DNA of 64,000 nucleotides from Nonlabens sp. YIK11 (GCF_001413925.1 NZ_LBMJ01000001.1:3167499-3231498), one strand, 5' to 3'. Shown: positions 36,205-48,044, counted from the stretch's first letter. A program made the numbers and translations. Notes: a model not told the origin generated them from the letters alone.

Positions 36205-36239
36205 ACAAAAAACCCGATGAAATTCATCGGGTTTTTTTC
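36205..36239 (-). terminator. Intrinsic terminator of the rpoB-rpoC-DUF3467 operon
   Basis: AACCCGATGAA / TTCATCGGGTT is a perfect stem flanked by A and T runs. It lies directly after the DUF3467 stop codon on the minus strand. Its symmetry could also stop transcription from the other side. Confidence 0.9.
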
Positions 36240-36242
36240 TTA

Positions 36243-36548
36243 TTAGGCTTGACCGGTAGGTCCAAAATTTAGAGGTATCGGCGGCTTATCATAATCTTTG
36301 ATATCGCCATGCATGGATTCAAACTTTCTCACATTATCTGCTAGAGCCTGTGCCAGTCTCTTAGCATGTTGTGGAGTTAGTATCACCCGTGACTTCACCT
36401 TTGATTTAGGATTCCCAGGCATGATGTTCACAAAATCTACTACAAATTCTGATACCGAATGATTGATAATAGCAAGGTTGCTATATTGACCTTCAGCCAC
36501 TTCAGGATCTATTTCAATGTTGATTTTATGATCTTTATTATCAGCCAT
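36243..36548 (-). CDS. DUF3467 domain-containing protein
   Basis: A 101-residue soluble protein with no signal peptide or membrane segment. It contains the DUF3467 pattern: YSNLAIINHSVSEFVVDFVNIMPG, then KSRVILTPQHAKRLAQAL. Genes of this family typically follow rpoC in Bacteroidota. Here its start shares a base with the rpoC stop (TAATG), so it is co-translated with rpoC. The molecular function is not known. The constant linkage suggests a role tied to transcription, but this is only inference. The operon terminator follows immediately. Confidence 0.88.
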   Translation of the reverse strand: MADNKDHKINIEIDPEVAEGQYSNLAIINHSVSEFVVDFVNIMPGNPKSKVKSRVILTPQHAKRLAQALADNVRKFESMHGDIKDYDKPPIPLNFGPTGQA

Positions 36549-39500
36549 TAGTTATAGTTCACTTGTGGTTCATCACGACGCTGTAACAATTTTTCGAACT
36601 CTTCTTTTGAGCCTACGATGATATCGTCGTAATTACGCATTCCTGTTCCTGCTGGAATTCTGTGACCAACAATTACATTCTCCTTAAGACCTTCTAGAGT
36701 ATCCACCTTACCGCTCACTGCAGCCTCGTTCAATACTTTTGTAGTCTCCTGGAAGGACGCTGCACTGATAAAGGATTTAGTTTGAAGCGATGCACGAGTA
36801 ATACCTTGCAGTACTGGCTCTGCCGTTGCTGGCTCTACATCACGTGCTTCTACTAATGCTTTATCTTCTCTCTTCAAGATGGAGTTCTCGTCACGCAATT
36901 GACGTGGCGTGATTACTTGCCCTTCTTTAAGAGTTGCAGAATCTCCTGCATTTTCCACTACTTTCATTCCATACAAGTTGTCGTTCTCCTTGATAAAATC
37001 TTCTTTGTGAACCAATTGGTTCTCTAGGAATACTCCATCACCTGGATCAACAATCTTCACTTTTCTAAGCATTTGTCGTACAACAACTTCAAAGTGCTTA
37101 TCATTGATCTTAACCCCTTGTAATCTATATACTTCTTGTACCTCATTTACTAGGTACTGTTGAACAGCACTAGGACCTTTGATTGCAAGAATATCCTTAG
37201 GAGTTATAGAACCATCAGAAAGTGGCATACCAGCACGAACGTAGTCGTTCTCTTGTACCAAGATCTGGTTAGAAAGTTTTACTAGATATTTCTTAACCTC
37301 GTCAGTTTTAGAAGTAACGATGATCTCACGGTTACCACGCTTGATTTTACCGAATGAAACAACACCGTCAATCTCACTTACTACAGCAGGATTAGATGGG
37401 TTACGAGCTTCAAATAGTTCCGTTACTCGTGGTAGACCTCCAGTAATATCACCTGCCTTAGCAGACTTACGAGGAATCTTAACTAGCACTTTACCTACTT
37501 TGATCTTCTCTTCATCATTTACCATTAAGTGTGCACCTACAGGTAAGTTGTAACTGATCTGAGTTTCTCCTTTAGCATCAACAATGTGAAGCGTTGGGAT
37601 CAACTTCTTATCTCTTGAATCAGAAATTACTTTCTCTTCATAACCAGTTTGCTCATCAGTCTCCACTTGGAAGGTTGTTCCTTGTATGATGTTTTCAAAC
37701 TTGATTTTACCTGCAAATTCAGATATAATCACACCATTAAAGGCATCCCATTTAGCAATGAGGTCACCTTTCTTAACGGTAGAGCCAACTTTAGCATAAA
37801 GCTCTGAACCGTAAGGAATGTTGTTAGAGTTCAAAAGAATTCCAGTTTTTGGATGTAGCAACTTAGATTCTGCCGTTCTTGAAATAACAACTTCAACTGG
37901 GCTACCATCACTGCTTTCACCTTTCACTGTTTTGATATCTTCTATTTCAAGGATACCGTCATTTTTAGCTACGATGGTATTTTCTTCAGAAACGTTACCT
38001 GCAACACCACCCACGTGGAATGTACGCAGTGTCAATTGCGTTCCTGGTTCACCGATGGATTGTGCGGCAATTACACCTACGGCTTCTCCACGCATTACCA
38101 TTCTGTTAGTCGCTAGGTTACGGCCATAACATTTAGCACAAACTCCTTTTTCTGCCTCACAAGTCAATGGAGATCTAACCTCTACGGACTCTAATCCAGA
38201 TGCATCAATCTGATCTGCGATGTCGTTTGTAATCAACTCTCCAGCAGCTACAAGAACATCTTGAGAAGCTGGATCGATCACATCATTAAGGGCAGTACGT
38301 CCTACAACTCTTGCACCTAAACGCTCCATCACCTCTTCATTCTTTTTCAATGCACTTACATCGATACCTCTAAGTGTTTCACAATCTACCGTGTTAACGA
38401 TAACATCTTGTGCCACATCATGTAGACGACGTGTCAAGTAACCAGCATCTGCCGTTTTCAAGGCCGTATCTGCAAGTCCTTTACGTGCACCGTGAGTTGA
38501 GATAAAGTATTCAAGAATGGATAGTCCTTCCTTAAAGTTGGAAAGAATCGGGTTCTCAATAATTTCTCCACCACCAGAGTTGGATTTTTTAGGCTTTGCC
38601 ATCAATCCACGCATTCCAGTAAGCTGTCTGATCTGTTCTTTAGATCCACGTGCTCCAGAGTCAAGCATCATGTACACAGAGTTGAACCCTTGCTGGTCCT
38701 CTCTAATGTTCTTCATGGAAAGCTCTGTCAACTGTGCGTTAGTTGCTGTCCAAACATCAATCACCTGGTTGTAACGTTCGTTTTGGGTAATAAGACCCAT
38801 ACCGTAGTTACCACGTATCGTATCAACTTTTTTGTTTGCAGCATCAATCATGGATTGCTTTTCTTCTGGAATCATGATATCACCCAAAGAGAATGACAAT
38901 CCACCACGGAATGCAAATCCATAACCTAAGTCTTTAATTTCATCAAGGAAAGCCGCTGTTCTAGGAACATCAGTAACCTTAAGAATATCACCGATAATAT
39001 CTCTAAGTGCCTTTTTAGTTAGGACCTCATTGATATAACCAGCTTCATTAGGAACTTTCTCGTTAAAGATTACACGACCAGCAGTAGTCTCAATAATCTC
39101 AGCCTTATAAGAACCATCTGGTTGTAGCAAGTTGATTCTACACTTGACCGGTGCATTGATGTCAACACGCTTTTCATTAAATGCGATAACCAATTCTTCT
39201 GGACCGTAGAAGGTCAAACCTTCACCTTTAACGATGTGGTCTGGTTCAGATCTTCTTAATTTAGTCATGTAATACAGACCCAAGACCATGTCTTGAGAAG
39301 GTACTGCGATTGGGCTACCATTGGCAGGGTTCAAGATGTTGTGTGATGCAAGCATCAACAATTGACATTCAAGAATTGCTTCTGGTCCTAATGGTAAGTG
39401 TACCGCCATCTGGTCACCATCAAAGTCAGCATTAAATGCCGTACATACTAATGGGTGCAACTGGATTGCCTTACCTTCAATCAACTTAGGTTGAAAAGCC

Positions 39501-40855
39501 TGAATACCTAGTCTGTGCAACGTAGGAGCACGGTTCAACATCACTGGATGTCCTTTAAGAACGTTTTCCAGAATGTCCCATACTACAGGTTCCTTCTTAT
39601 CTATAATTTTCTTAGCAGATTTTACCGTCTTGACAATACCACGCTCGATAAGCTTTCTAATAACGAAAGGCTTATAAAGCTCTGCAGCCATGTCTTTAGG
39701 CAATCCACACTCATACAATTTCAATTCTGGTCCAACGACGATTACCGAACGAGCCGAATAATCTACACGCTTACCAAGCAAGTTCTGACGGAAACGTCCT
39801 TGCTTACCTTTTAAGGAGTCAGAAAGGGATTTCAATGGTCTGTTGGAATCTGTCTTCACCGCACTAGATTTTCTAGTGTTGTCCAACAATGAATCCACAG
39901 CTTCTTGAAGCATACGCTTCTCATTACGTAAGATTACCTCTGGAGCCTTGATTTCCATCAAACGCTTCAAACGGTTGTTACGTATGATCACACGACGATA
40001 CAAGTCATTTAAGTCAGAAGTTGCGAAACGACCACCATCTAGTGGTACCAATGGACGCAATTCTGGTGGAATAACCGGTACGACTTTCATGATCATCCAT
40101 TCTGGATTGTTCTCACGATTCTCGTTAGATTCCTTAAGTGCTTGAACAACTTGAAGGCGTTTTAAGGCCTCCATCTTACGTTGCTTAGAAGTCTCGTTGT
40201 TTGCTTTGTGACGCAAGTCATAAGACAACGTCTCAAGATCTATGCGTTGTAGCAAGTCAATTAGACACTCTGCACCCATTTTTGCAATAAACTTGTTGGG
40301 ATCAGAATCATCCAGATACATATTCTCTTGCGGCAATGTATCGAGGATGTTTAGGTATTCCTCTTCAGTAAGGAAGTCTAATTTTTGTAGTTCATCACCA
40401 TCTTCATTCTTTGCGATACCTGGCTGAATTACTACGTATCTCTCGTAGTAGATGATCATGTCCAGTTTCTTTGACGGCAATCCCAATAGGTAACCTATCT
40501 TATTAGGCAAACTACGGAAATACCAGATGTGTGCCACAGGAACCACAAGGTTGATGTGCCCTATACGGTCACGTCGCACCTTCTTTTCAGTTACCTCTAC
40601 ACCACATCGATCACAAACGATTCCTTTGTATCGGATTCTTTTGTATTTACCACACGCACACTCATAATCCTTTACAGGACCGAAGATGCGCTCGCAGAAC
40701 AAACCATCTCTCTCTGGTTTGTGGGTACGATAGTTAATCGTTTCAGGTTTCAAGACTTCACCTCTTGACTCTGCCAGAATGGACTCTGGAGATGCAAGAC
40801 CTATGGAAATCTTAGAAAATTTCTTCTGCGTTTGGGTTTCGTTATATCTAGCCAT
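36548..40855 (-). CDS. rpoC: DNA-directed RNA polymerase subunit beta'
   Basis: The 1,435-residue largest core subunit of RNA polymerase. The N-terminal zinc ribbon lies near residues 66-90 ([13 protein letters not shown] and CDRCG). The catalytic magnesium motif NADFDGDQ is near residue 474, and the second zinc site ([13 protein letters not shown]) is in the C-terminal half. The trigger-loop/bridge-helix region surrounds [21 protein letters not shown]. Length fits the Bacteroidota type without large deletions. It follows rpoB after 92 bp that contain a long imperfect hairpin around a palindrome copy. It overlaps DUF3467 by one base. Confidence 0.98.
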   Translation of the reverse strand: MARYNETQTQKKFSKISIGLASPESILAESRGEVLKPETINYRTHKPERDGLFCERIFGPVKDYECACGKYKRIRYKGIVCDRCGVEVTEKKVRRDRIGHINLVVPVAHIWYFRSLPNKIGYLLGLPSKKLDMIIYYERYVVIQPGIAKNEDGDELQKLDFLTEEEYLNILDTLPQENMYLDDSDPNKFIAKMGAECLIDLLQRIDLETLSYDLRHKANNETSKQRKMEALKRLQVVQALKESNENRENNPEWMIMKVVPVIPPELRPLVPLDGGRFATSDLNDLYRRVIIRNNRLKRLMEIKAPEVILRNEKRMLQEAVDSLLDNTRKSSAVKTDSNRPLKSLSDSLKGKQGRFRQNLLGKRVDYSARSVIVVGPELKLYECGLPKDMAAELYKPFVIRKLIERGIVKTVKSAKKIIDKKEPVVWDILENVLKGHPVMLNRAPTLHRLGIQAFQPKLIEGKAIQLHPLVCTAFNADFDGDQMAVHLPLGPEAILECQLLMLASHNILNPANGSPIAVPSQDMVLGLYYMTKLRRSEPDHIVKGEGLTFYGPEELVIAFNEKRVDINAPVKCRINLLQPDGSYKAEIIETTAGRVIFNEKVPNEAGYINEVLTKKALRDIIGDILKVTDVPRTAAFLDEIKDLGYGFAFRGGLSFSLGDIMIPEEKQSMIDAANKKVDTIRGNYGMGLITQNERYNQVIDVWTATNAQLTELSMKNIREDQQGFNSVYMMLDSGARGSKEQIRQLTGMRGLMAKPKKSNSGGGEIIENPILSNFKEGLSILEYFISTHGARKGLADTALKTADAGYLTRRLHDVAQDVIVNTVDCETLRGIDVSALKKNEEVMERLGARVVGRTALNDVIDPASQDVLVAAGELITNDIADQIDASGLESVEVRSPLTCEAEKGVCAKCYGRNLATNRMVMRGEAVGVIAAQSIGEPGTQLTLRTFHVGGVAGNVSEENTIVAKNDGILEIEDIKTVKGESSDGSPVEVVISRTAESKLLHPKTGILLNSNNIPYGSELYAKVGSTVKKGDLIAKWDAFNGVIISEFAGKIKFENIIQGTTFQVETDEQTGYEEKVISDSRDKKLIPTLHIVDAKGETQISYNLPVGAHLMVNDEEKIKVGKVLVKIPRKSAKAGDITGGLPRVTELFEARNPSNPAVVSEIDGVVSFGKIKRGNREIIVTSKTDEVKKYLVKLSNQILVQENDYVRAGMPLSDGSITPKDILAIKGPSAVQQYLVNEVQEVYRLQGVKINDKHFEVVVRQMLRKVKIVDPGDGVFLENQLVHKEDFIKENDNLYGMKVVENAGDSATLKEGQVITPRQLRDENSILKREDKALVEARDVEPATAEPVLQGITRASLQTKSFISAASFQETTKVLNEAAVSGKVDTLEGLKENVIVGHRIPAGTGMRNYDDIIVGSKEEFEKLLQRRDEPQVNYN

Positions 40856-40883
40856 ATTTATGGTACTATTTTAAGTTATAATT

Positions 40884-40941
40884 AGTGAGGATTGTGGGTT
40901 TGTAACGCTTTCGCGAAAGCGAACTCACCACAGTCCTCACT
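40884..40941 (-). promoter_or_regulatory. rpoB-rpoC intergenic hairpin carrying the palindrome in its loop
   Basis: 14-bp arms (40884-40897 and 40928-40941) match at 13 of 14 positions. The 16-bp palindrome occupies 40906-40921 in between. The whole could fold into one extended structure or two nested ones. No T-tract follows on the minus strand, so processing or attenuation is likelier than termination. Confidence 0.6.
40906..40921. repeat. 16-bp palindrome, rpoB-rpoC intergenic copy
   Basis: Perfect copy with GAACT flank on the + strand, in the loop of a longer imperfect inverted repeat. Confidence 0.95.
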
Positions 40942-40947
40942 GAAAAA

Positions 40948-43900
40948 TTAATCCTCGAGTCTTAGATCCAATCCTAGACCTTTCAACTCGTGCATTAATA
41001 CATTAAACGACTCAGGAAGTCCTGGTTCTGGCATAGGCTCACCTTTCACGATCGCCTCGTAAGTCTTGGCACGTCCCACGACGTCATCAGACTTAACGGT
41101 CAAGATCTCTCTAAGTGTGCTGGATGCTCCATAGGCCTCAAGTGCCCAAACCTCCATCTCACCAAATCGCTGACCACCAAATTGTGCCTTACCACCTAGT
41201 GGTTGCTGGGTAATCAATGAGTATGGCCCGATAGAACGTGCGTGCATCTTGTCATCTACCATGTGTCCTAGTTTCAACATGTAAATGATACCAACGGTTG
41301 CTGGTTGATCAAAACGTTCACCAGTACCACCATCATAAAGATAGGTATGACCAAATCTTGGGATTCCAGCCTCGTCAGTGTACTCATTGATTTGATCAAG
41401 AGTAGCACCGTCGAAAATAGGTGTCGCAAAATTCTTGCCTAACTTCTCACCAGCCCATCCAAGAACGGTCTCATAAATCTGACCAATGTTCATACGAGAT
41501 GGTACACCTAGTGGGTTCAACACGATATCTACTGGAGTTCCATCCTCAAGGAATGGCATATCCTCTGCACGTACGATACGAGCAACGATACCTTTGTTAC
41601 CGTGACGTCCCGCCATCTTATCACCTACTTTAAGCTTACGTTTCTTAGCAACGTAAACCTTGGCAAGTTTGATAATACCAGCTGGAAGCTCATCTCCTAC
41701 TGAGATGGTAAACTTCTCACGTCTCAAAGAACCTTGAAGGTCGTTTTCTTTAATCTTATAGTTGTGTAACAAGTCAGCAACCGTGTCATTAGTTTCTTGA
41801 GTGGTTGTCCACGTTCCAGAAACCAAGTGTGTAAAGTCGTCAACTGAGTTCAACATTTTAAGCGTGTACTTCTTGCCTTTAGGAAGAACTTCTTCTCCTA
41901 GGTCATTAAATACACCTTGTGATGTTTTACCACTAACTATCTCGAATAACTTATCTACAAGTCTTGTTTTAAGATCATCAAATTTAGCTTGATACTCTTG
42001 TTCCAATCTTGCGATGTCTTCTTTATCCTGTACTCTCTTCTTCTTATCCTTAACGGCACGAGAGAACAATTTTTTATCGATAACCACACCACGTAATGAT
42101 GGAGAAGCTTTCAAAGAAGCATCCTTAACATCACCTGCCTTGTCACCAAAGATGGCTCTAAGAAGTTTCTCTTCTGGTGTTGGGTCAGATTCTCCTTTAG
42201 GAGTAATCTTTCCTATCAAGATATCACCAGGCTCCACCTCTGCACCGATGCGGATCATACCATTCTCATCAAGATCTGCCGTAGCTTCTTCTGATACGTT
42301 AGGTATATCTGGCGTCAATTCTTCATTACCCAGCTTAGTATCTCTAACTTCTAGAGAGTACTCATCTACGTGAATAGAAGTGAAAATATCTTCTCTTACT
42401 ACTTTTTCAGAAATAACGATCGCATCCTCAAAGTTGTAACCTTTCCATGGCATAAAGGCCACTTTCATGTTACGACCTAAAGCAAGCTCTCCAGCCTCTG
42501 TCGCATAACCTTGACAAAGTACTTGTCCTTTACTTACACGATCACCTTTCTGCACGATAGGCTTCAATGTAATGGAAGTACCTTGATTCGTCTTACGGAA
42601 TTTGATCAAGTTGTAGCTTGTCTCATCAGGCTCAAAGCTTACCAGCTTCTCGCGATCTGTTCTATCGTACTCGATAACTATTTTTTGAGCATCTACATAA
42701 ACGACTGTACCGTCGCCTTCTGCATTGATCAATACTCTAGAATCTGTAGCTACTTGACGTTCCAGTCCTGTTCCTACAATAGGAGCATCAACTCTCAATA
42801 GTGGTACTGCCTGACGCATCATGTTTGATCCCATCAGGGCACGGTTTGCATCATCATGCTCCAAGAATGGAATCAATGATGCTGAAATGGAAGCGATCTG
42901 GTTAGGTGCAACGTCTGCATAGACTACCTCTTTAGGGTCTACAACTGGGAAGTCACCTTCCATACGTGCAATTACATTGTCTGCTGTAATCTTACCGTTA
43001 TCAAGTGGTAAGTTTGCTTGAGCAATATGCATTCCTTCTTCTTCCTCAGCGCTTAGGTAGATTGGATCATCCTTAAGATTCACAACACCATCCTTAACTG
43101 TGCGATATGGAGTTTCAATGAATCCCATACTGTTCACTTTCGCGAAAACTGCAAGCGAAGAGATCAAACCAATATTCGGTCCTTCAGGAGTTTCAATAGG
43201 ACATAGACGACCATAGTGTGTATAGTGTACGTCACGTACCTCAAATCCTGCTCTTTCACGTGAAAGTCCACCAGGTCCAAGAGCCGAAAGACGGCGCTTG
43301 TGAGTAATCTCTGCCAATGGATTTGTTTGATCCATGAATTGAGATAACTGGTTGGTTCCAAAGAAAGAATTGATCACTGAAGACAATGTCTTAGCGTTGA
43401 TAAGGTCAATAGGTGTAAACACCTCGTTATCTCTAACATTCATTCTCTCACGTATGGTTCTTGCCATACGGGCAAGTCCAACACCAAATTGTGAACTTAA
43501 TTGCTCACCTACGGTACGTACACGACGGTTTGATAGGTGGTCAATATCATCAATCTCTGCTTTAGAGTTGATCAACATGATTAAGTGCTTGATGATGGTA
43601 ATGATATCTTCTTTGGTAAGCACTTGCTTGTCCATAGCGATATCAAGACCCAACTTCTTATTCATTCTGTAACGTCCTACCTCACCTAAGTTATATCTCT
43701 GGTCAGAGAAAAATAACTTATCGATAATTCCACGCGCTGTTTCTTCATCGGGCGGCTCAGCGTTACGCAATTGTCTATATATGTGCTCTACCGCCTCTTT
43801 TTCAGAGTTGGTAGGGTCTTTTTGCAATGTATTGTGAATGATCGCGTAATCAGCAGACTGGTTATCTTCTTTGTGAAGAAGAATAGTTTTAGCCTGAGAT

Positions 43901-44760
43901 TCCATGATCTCATCAATATGTTGTTTCTCTAGAATCGTATCACGATCAAGAACAATCTCGTTACGTTCAATAGAAACAACCTCACCAGTATCTTCATCTA
44001 CGAAGTCTTCATGCCATGTTTTCAAAACACGAGCAGCAAGTTTACGTCCTAGATATTTCTTAAGACCTGTTTTACTTGCTTTTACTTCTTCCGCAAGGTC
44101 AAAGATTCCAAGGATGTCCTTGTCTCTTTCAAATCCTATCGCACGGAAAAGGGTTGTTACTGGTAACTTTTTCTTACGATCGATATAAGCGTACATAACG
44201 CTGTTGATATCTGTCGCAAATTCAATCCATGATCCTTTGAAAGGAATTACACGAGCTGAATAAAGTTTTGTTCCATTGGCATGGAACGACTGTCCAAAGA
44301 ATACACCAGGCGATCTGTGTAGTTGAGAAACTACAACACGTTCTGCACCATTGATTACGAACGTACCTGAAGAAGTCATATAAGGAATAGTCCCTAAATA
44401 AACATCTTGTACGATAGTTTCAAAATCCTCGTGTTCTGGGTCAGTACAATATAATTTAAGGCGTGATTTAAGTGGCACGCTGTAGGTAAGTCCACGCTCG
44501 ATACATTCTTGTATGGAGTAACGAGGTGGGTCTACAAAGTAATCAAGAAACTCTAATACGAACTGGTTGCGCGTATCAGTAATAGGGAAGTTTTCCATGA
44601 AGGTATTGTAGAGACCTTCTACTTCACGTCTATCAGACTTAGTTTCTAATTGAAAGAAATCCTGAAACGATTTGATTTGTATATCCAGCAGATCAGGATA
44701 CTCTGCCTTAGAAGTTACCGTTGAAAAATTAATTCTTTCTGTGTTTGTTGCTAGCATCAA
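40948..44760 (-). CDS. rpoB: DNA-directed RNA polymerase subunit beta
   Basis: The 1,270-residue beta subunit. Recognisable conserved stretches include the rifampicin-region sequence [34 protein letters not shown], then MRQAVPLL, and the C-terminal [19 protein letters not shown] second Met directly follows the first, so the exact start could be 44760 or 44757. It lies behind rplL across a gap with a large hairpin and precedes rpoC. A degenerate palindrome core (TTTCGCGAAA, 43138-43147) occurs inside the gene as VFAKV. Confidence 0.98.
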   Translation of the reverse strand: MMLATNTERINFSTVTSKAEYPDLLDIQIKSFQDFFQLETKSDRREVEGLYNTFMENFPITDTRNQFVLEFLDYFVDPPRYSIQECIERGLTYSVPLKSRLKLYCTDPEHEDFETIVQDVYLGTIPYMTSSGTFVINGAERVVVSQLHRSPGVFFGQSFHANGTKLYSARVIPFKGSWIEFATDINSVMYAYIDRKKKLPVTTLFRAIGFERDKDILGIFDLAEEVKASKTGLKKYLGRKLAARVLKTWHEDFVDEDTGEVVSIERNEIVLDRDTILEKQHIDEIMESQAKTILLHKEDNQSADYAIIHNTLQKDPTNSEKEAVEHIYRQLRNAEPPDEETARGIIDKLFFSDQRYNLGEVGRYRMNKKLGLDIAMDKQVLTKEDIITIIKHLIMLINSKAEIDDIDHLSNRRVRTVGEQLSSQFGVGLARMARTIRERMNVRDNEVFTPIDLINAKTLSSVINSFFGTNQLSQFMDQTNPLAEITHKRRLSALGPGGLSRERAGFEVRDVHYTHYGRLCPIETPEGPNIGLISSLAVFAKVNSMGFIETPYRTVKDGVVNLKDDPIYLSAEEEEGMHIAQANLPLDNGKITADNVIARMEGDFPVVDPKEVVYADVAPNQIASISASLIPFLEHDDANRALMGSNMMRQAVPLLRVDAPIVGTGLERQVATDSRVLINAEGDGTVVYVDAQKIVIEYDRTDREKLVSFEPDETSYNLIKFRKTNQGTSITLKPIVQKGDRVSKGQVLCQGYATEAGELALGRNMKVAFMPWKGYNFEDAIVISEKVVREDIFTSIHVDEYSLEVRDTKLGNEELTPDIPNVSEEATADLDENGMIRIGAEVEPGDILIGKITPKGESDPTPEEKLLRAIFGDKAGDVKDASLKASPSLRGVVIDKKLFSRAVKDKKKRVQDKEDIARLEQEYQAKFDDLKTRLVDKLFEIVSGKTSQGVFNDLGEEVLPKGKKYTLKMLNSVDDFTHLVSGTWTTTQETNDTVADLLHNYKIKENDLQGSLRREKFTISVGDELPAGIIKLAKVYVAKKRKLKVGDKMAGRHGNKGIVARIVRAEDMPFLEDGTPVDIVLNPLGVPSRMNIGQIYETVLGWAGEKLGKNFATPIFDGATLDQINEYTDEAGIPRFGHTYLYDGGTGERFDQPATVGIIYMLKLGHMVDDKMHARSIGPYSLITQQPLGGKAQFGGQRFGEMEVWALEAYGASSTLREILTVKSDDVVGRAKTYEAIVKGEPMPEPGLPESFNVLMHELKGLGLDLRLED

Positions 44761-44821
44761 TGCACGGTATTAAATGATTAAAAAAGCGTTATCGACGACG
44801 TCTCATCTTTATACGCAAAAT

Positions 44822-44858
44822 GGTCTAGGCCTGTGAGCCTTGCCCACAGGTCTAAACC
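44822..44858 (-). promoter_or_regulatory. rplL-rpoB intergenic hairpin (attenuator or processing site)
   Basis: Nine-bp inner stem (44830-44838 with 44842-44850, one G-U wobble, 3-nt loop) extends after one mismatch into a 7-bp outer stem (44822-44828 with 44852-44858). Only four Ts follow on the transcript. E. coli has an attenuator and an RNase III site at the same place; equivalence here is inferred. Confidence 0.6.
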
Positions 44859-44880
44859 GATAATGTTCAGGTAAGAAGAA

Positions 44881-45255
44881 TTACTTCAACTCAACCTCAG
44901 CACCAGCTTCTTCTAGCTGAGCCTTAAGTGCTTCTGCCTCGTCTTTAGACACACCTTCCTTGATTGGAGATGGCGCATTGTCAACAAGTTCTTTTGCATC
45001 TTTCAATCCTGCACCTGTAAGTTCTTTTACAAGTTTCACTACAGCAAGCTTAGCGCCACCTGGAGCTTTAAGGATTACATCAAATTCACTTTGCTCTTCA
45101 GCAGCTTCTCCGCCACCTGCAGCTGGTCCAGCCATAGCAACTGCCGCTGCTGCTGGTTCGATTCCATACTCTTCTTTAAGTATAGTCGCTAATTCGTTTA
45201 CTTCTTTCACAGTAAGGTTAACTAACTGTTCTGCGAAATCTTTTAAATCTGCCAT
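44881..45255 (-). CDS. rplL: 50S ribosomal protein L7/L12
   Basis: The 124-residue acidic stalk protein that recruits translational GTPases. It has an N-terminal dimerisation helix ([29 protein letters not shown]), an Ala/Gly-rich hinge (about 35-50), and a C-terminal factor-binding domain with [20 protein letters not shown]. It follows rplJ by 53 bp, the usual order for making the L10(L7/L12) stalk complex. Confidence 0.97.
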   Translation of the reverse strand: MADLKDFAEQLVNLTVKEVNELATILKEEYGIEPAAAAVAMAGPAAGGGEAAEEQSEFDVILKAPGGAKLAVVKLVKELTGAGLKDAKELVDNAPSPIKEGVSKDEAEALKAQLEEAGAEVELK

Positions 45256-45308
45256 TTCTATCGTTTTAATAAAATTTATAAATAATTAATTGCGTACTAT
45301 TTTGTGCC

Positions 45309-45824
45309 CTACTTTTCAGAAAGGGTCTTAAGAATTCCAGCCAATTTGCCACCACTTGATTTAAGTGCTGAAACAACATTCTTAGCTGGGCTTTGAAGTA
45401 GACCGATGATTTCACCGACCATCTCTTCTTTAGATTTGATATTACTTAAGGTTTCGATCTTATCGTCTCCTACATAAATCGCCTCTTCAATATATGCTCC
45501 TTTAAGAACCGGTTTAGCCGATTTCTTTCTGAAGTTCTCAATAACTTTAGCCGGTGCGTTAGCCACCTCTGAAAGCATTATTGATGTGTTCCCTTTCAAC
45601 AACTCTGGAAGCTCTCCAAAGTCTTTGTCAGAAGCCTCCATTGCTTTTGCAAGCAAAGTGTTCTTCACTACTGAAAGAGTTACGTTTGCTTTAAAACAAG
45701 CTCTACGTAAGTTCGATGTATCTGATGCATTAAGTCCAGAGATGTCTGCTAAATAAATAGTAGAACTATCACCTAACGTTGCAGTCAAATCCTGTATAAC
45801 AGTTGCTTTTTCTTCTCTTGTCAT
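45309..45824 (-). CDS. rplJ: 50S ribosomal protein L10
   Basis: The 171-residue stalk base protein. It binds 23S rRNA through its N-terminal domain and L7/L12 dimers through its C-terminal helix. The start MTREEKATVIQDLTATLGDSSTIYLADISGL and the middle KNTLLAKAME are typical. It lies 11 bp behind rplA and before rplL. In other bacteria L10 regulates this operon's translation; no such leader could be identified here. Confidence 0.97.
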   Translation of the reverse strand: MTREEKATVIQDLTATLGDSSTIYLADISGLNASDTSNLRRACFKANVTLSVVKNTLLAKAMEASDKDFGELPELLKGNTSIMLSEVANAPAKVIENFRKKSAKPVLKGAYIEEAIYVGDDKIETLSNIKSKEEMVGEIIGLLQSPAKNVVSALKSSGGKLAGILKTLSEK

Positions 45825-45835
45825 GATCTAGATTT

Positions 45836-46537
45836 TTAGTCGTCTGTTGCGAAACGCTTCGTATCGATCTGGATGCTAGGACTCATGGTACTAGACATGT
45901 ATATACTTTTGATATATACACCTTTCGAGGTAGTCGGTTTCAATTTGACTAACGTGTTGATTAATTCTCTTGCATTACCTGCAATTTTCTCTGCCTCAAA
46001 TGAAGCTTTACCTACTGATGCATGAATGATACCAGTCTTATCTACTTTAAAGTCGATCTTACCAGCTTTAACATCAGAAACTGCTTTTGCAACATCCATT
46101 GTTACCGTACCAGTTTTTGGGTTAGGCATCAATCCTCTAGGACCCAAAACGCGTCCCAATGGTCCTAACTTACCCATCACACTAGGCATAGTAATAATAA
46201 CATCTACATCAGTCCATCCACCTTTGATTTTCTCAAGGTAATCGTCCAGACCAACATAATCTGCTCCTGCAGCTTCAGCCTCAGCAGCCTTATCCGGTGT
46301 TACTAAAGCAAGAACCTTAACATCCTTACCTGTTCCATGAGGAAGTGTAACTACACCTCTTACCATTTGGTTGGCCTTACGTGGATCCACGTTTAGACGA
46401 ACCGCTAGATCTACTGACGCATCAAAGTTTACATTTGATACTTCTTTTACTAACTTAGAAGCCTCTGCTACAGAATAAGTCGTTGACTTATCGATCTTAG
46501 CATTGGTCTCCTTTTGTTTCTTTGTCAATTTTGCCAT
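45836..46537 (-). CDS. rplA: 50S ribosomal protein L1
   Basis: The 233-residue L1-stalk protein that binds 23S rRNA near the E site. Conserved stretches seen: [34 protein letters not shown], then [12 protein letters not shown] and [19 protein letters not shown]. It lies 11 bp behind rplK. L1 represses its own operon in many bacteria; no mimic of the rRNA site was recognised. Confidence 0.97.
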   Translation of the reverse strand: MAKLTKKQKETNAKIDKSTTYSVAEASKLVKEVSNVNFDASVDLAVRLNVDPRKANQMVRGVVTLPHGTGKDVKVLALVTPDKAAEAEAAGADYVGLDDYLEKIKGGWTDVDVIITMPSVMGKLGPLGRVLGPRGLMPNPKTGTVTMDVAKAVSDVKAGKIDFKVDKTGIIHASVGKASFEAEKIAGNARELINTLVKLKPTTSKGVYIKSIYMSSTMSPSIQIDTKRFATDD

Positions 46538-46548
46538 TGTTACAAGTT

Positions 46549-46989
46549 TTAAGCAGGTGCGTTTCCGCCCTTAACATTAATACCCATCGATCTTGCAGTA
46601 CCAGCAACCATTTTCATGGCGCTTTCTACTGTAAAAGCATTTAGGTCAGGCATTTTGTCTTCCGCGATCACCTTAATCTGATCCCAGCTTATGGTTCCAA
46701 CTTTCTTACGGTTAGGCTCACCACTACCACCTTTTAATTTAGTCGCCTCAAGGATTTGAACTGCTGCCGGAGGAGTTTTAATGATAAAGTCAAAAGACTT
46801 ATCTTTAAATACTGTGATTGCCACTGGCAATACTTTTCCTGCCTTATCTTGGGTTCTAGCATTGAACTGCTTACAGAACTCCATGATGTTAACACCAGCT
46901 GCACCTAATGCAGGCCCTACAGGTGGAGATGGGTTTGCTGCACCACCTCTAACTTGTAATTTTACAACCTTAGATACTTCTTTAGCCAT
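46549..46989 (-). CDS. rplK: 50S ribosomal protein L11
   Basis: The 146-residue GTPase-centre protein binding 23S rRNA. The hallmark [28 protein letters not shown] lies at residues about 19-46. The C-terminal RNA-binding domain includes [12 protein letters not shown]. It is the first ribosomal gene after nusG, 69 bp downstream of it. Confidence 0.97.
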   Translation of the reverse strand: MAKEVSKVVKLQVRGGAANPSPPVGPALGAAGVNIMEFCKQFNARTQDKAGKVLPVAITVFKDKSFDFIIKTPPAAVQILEATKLKGGSGEPNRKKVGTISWDQIKVIAEDKMPDLNAFTVESAMKMVAGTARSMGINVKGGNAPA

Positions 46990-47058
46990 TTTTAATTTAT
47001 TTCAAAGTTTGACAGAAATAAAGTGGAAGCCTTATATACTGCCTATAAACTGTAACAC

Positions 47059-47613
47059 TTATACTTTCTCTACTTGCATATAGCTCAACTCCAATGGAGT
47101 CTTGCGACCAAAAATCTTCACCATCACCTCAAGCTTGCGCTTCTCCTCATTGACCTTTTCAATAGTTCCATTGAAACCATTGAAAGGACCATCCACAACT
47201 TTGATCGTTTCACCATTCTTAAATGGTATTGCTATATTGTCCGTTTGTTCTGCAAGCTCATCAACCTTACCTAACATACGGTTTACTTCAGATTTTCTAA
47301 GTGGAACCGGCTCACCGCCTTTTGTTTCTCCTAGAAAACCTATAACCCCATTAACTGATTTAATGATGTGGGGAACCTCGCCTTCAAGACGAGCTTGAAT
47401 CATAATATATCCAGGAAAATAAACCTTCTCCTTATTGATTTTTTTACCGTTGCGTATTTGGACCACCTTTTCAGTTGGTACTAATATTTGCTGGAGGTAA
47501 TCATTAAGGTTATGGTGATTGATTTCGTCCTCAATATATTCCTTGATCTTATTTTCTTGACCGCTTACAGATCGGACAACATACCACTTCATTACATCTT
47601 TTTCCTCTGCCAT
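47059..47613 (-). CDS. nusG: Transcription termination/antitermination protein NusG
   Basis: The 184-residue NusG/Spt5 homologue binding the RNA polymerase clamp. The N-terminal NGN domain starts at MKWYVVRSVSGQENKIKEYIEDEI. The C-terminal KOW domain contains FKNGETIKVVDGPFNGFNGTIEKVNEEKRKLEV. It follows secE by 9 bp, the near-universal secE-nusG pairing. Confidence 0.97.
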   Translation of the reverse strand: MAEEKDVMKWYVVRSVSGQENKIKEYIEDEINHHNLNDYLQQILVPTEKVVQIRNGKKINKEKVYFPGYIMIQARLEGEVPHIIKSVNGVIGFLGETKGGEPVPLRKSEVNRMLGKVDELAEQTDNIAIPFKNGETIKVVDGPFNGFNGTIEKVNEEKRKLEVMVKIFGRKTPLELSYMQVEKV

Positions 47614-47622
47614 GTTGTAGTA

Positions 47623-47820
47623 TTAAGCTTGTTTAACCCATTCAAAGTAATTAGTAATCGCGGTACTAAACACGGTATCAATACCGTAGATGATCAATGC
47701 AAAAACTACAGAAAAAACAGCAACTGTCACAGTAAGCTTTTGAGCTTCAGCCCAAGTAGGCCATGTAACGTGGTTGGTCAATTCATTGTAAGACTCCTTT
47801 ACATATGTCGCTAATCCCAT
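47623..47820 (-). CDS. secE: Preprotein translocase subunit SecE
   Basis: A 65-residue single-span inner-membrane protein that stabilises SecY. It has an amphipathic start with YVKESYNELTNHVTWPTWAEAQKLT, then the transmembrane helix VTVAVFSVVFALIIYGIDTVF. This is the short form usual outside the Enterobacteria. It lies between tRNA-Trp and nusG. Confidence 0.95.
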   Translation of the reverse strand: MGLATYVKESYNELTNHVTWPTWAEAQKLTVTVAVFSVVFALIIYGIDTVFSTAITNYFEWVKQA

Positions 47821-47922
47821 AATCTGAACGGTCTATTGTGAACTTAGTCACGTTTGATGTTGCCTTGACAACATTTAATCTTTTTAAATGACTGCCATAT
47901 CATTAGCAGCGTTCCAAATTTG

Positions 47923-47995
47923 CGCGGATTGAGAGGCTCGAACTCCCGACACCTGGTTTTGGAGACCAGTGCTCTACCAACTGAGCTAAATCCGC
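47923..47995 (-). tRNA. trnW: tRNA-Trp (CCA)
   Basis: A 73-nt cloverleaf. The acceptor arms GCGGATT / AATCCGC pair and the discriminator is G. The D-arm has AGCTCAGTTGGTAGAGC, the anticodon loop reads CTCCAAA (CCA) and the T-loop is GTTCGAG. The 3' CCA is not encoded. It sits between tuf and secE, its usual place in Bacteroidota. Confidence 0.97.
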
Positions 47996-48028
47996 AAACT
48001 AAATTGAGTAGTTTGCTGTTGATAGTTT

Positions 48029-48044
48029 CGCTTTCGCGAAAGCG
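48029..48044. repeat. 16-bp palindrome, copy between tuf and tRNA-Trp
   Basis: Perfect copy, between the hairpin behind tuf and the tRNA-Trp 5' end. Confidence 0.95.

Larger units (their letters stand above)
35932..36242. other. 311-bp intergenic region between the giant gene and the DUF3467 gene
   Basis: From left to right it holds the giant gene's leader hairpin, its candidate promoter, about 150 bp of AT-rich sequence in which nothing was recognised, one copy of the 16-bp palindrome (36161-36176), and the strong terminator of the rpoBC operon. No coding potential was seen. Confidence 0.7.

Noticed and set aside
43138..43147. Core TTTCGCGAAA in rpoB as a full palindrome copy
   Set aside because: Only the central ten bases match, and the residues are in a conserved protein; it may be a chance match or a remnant.
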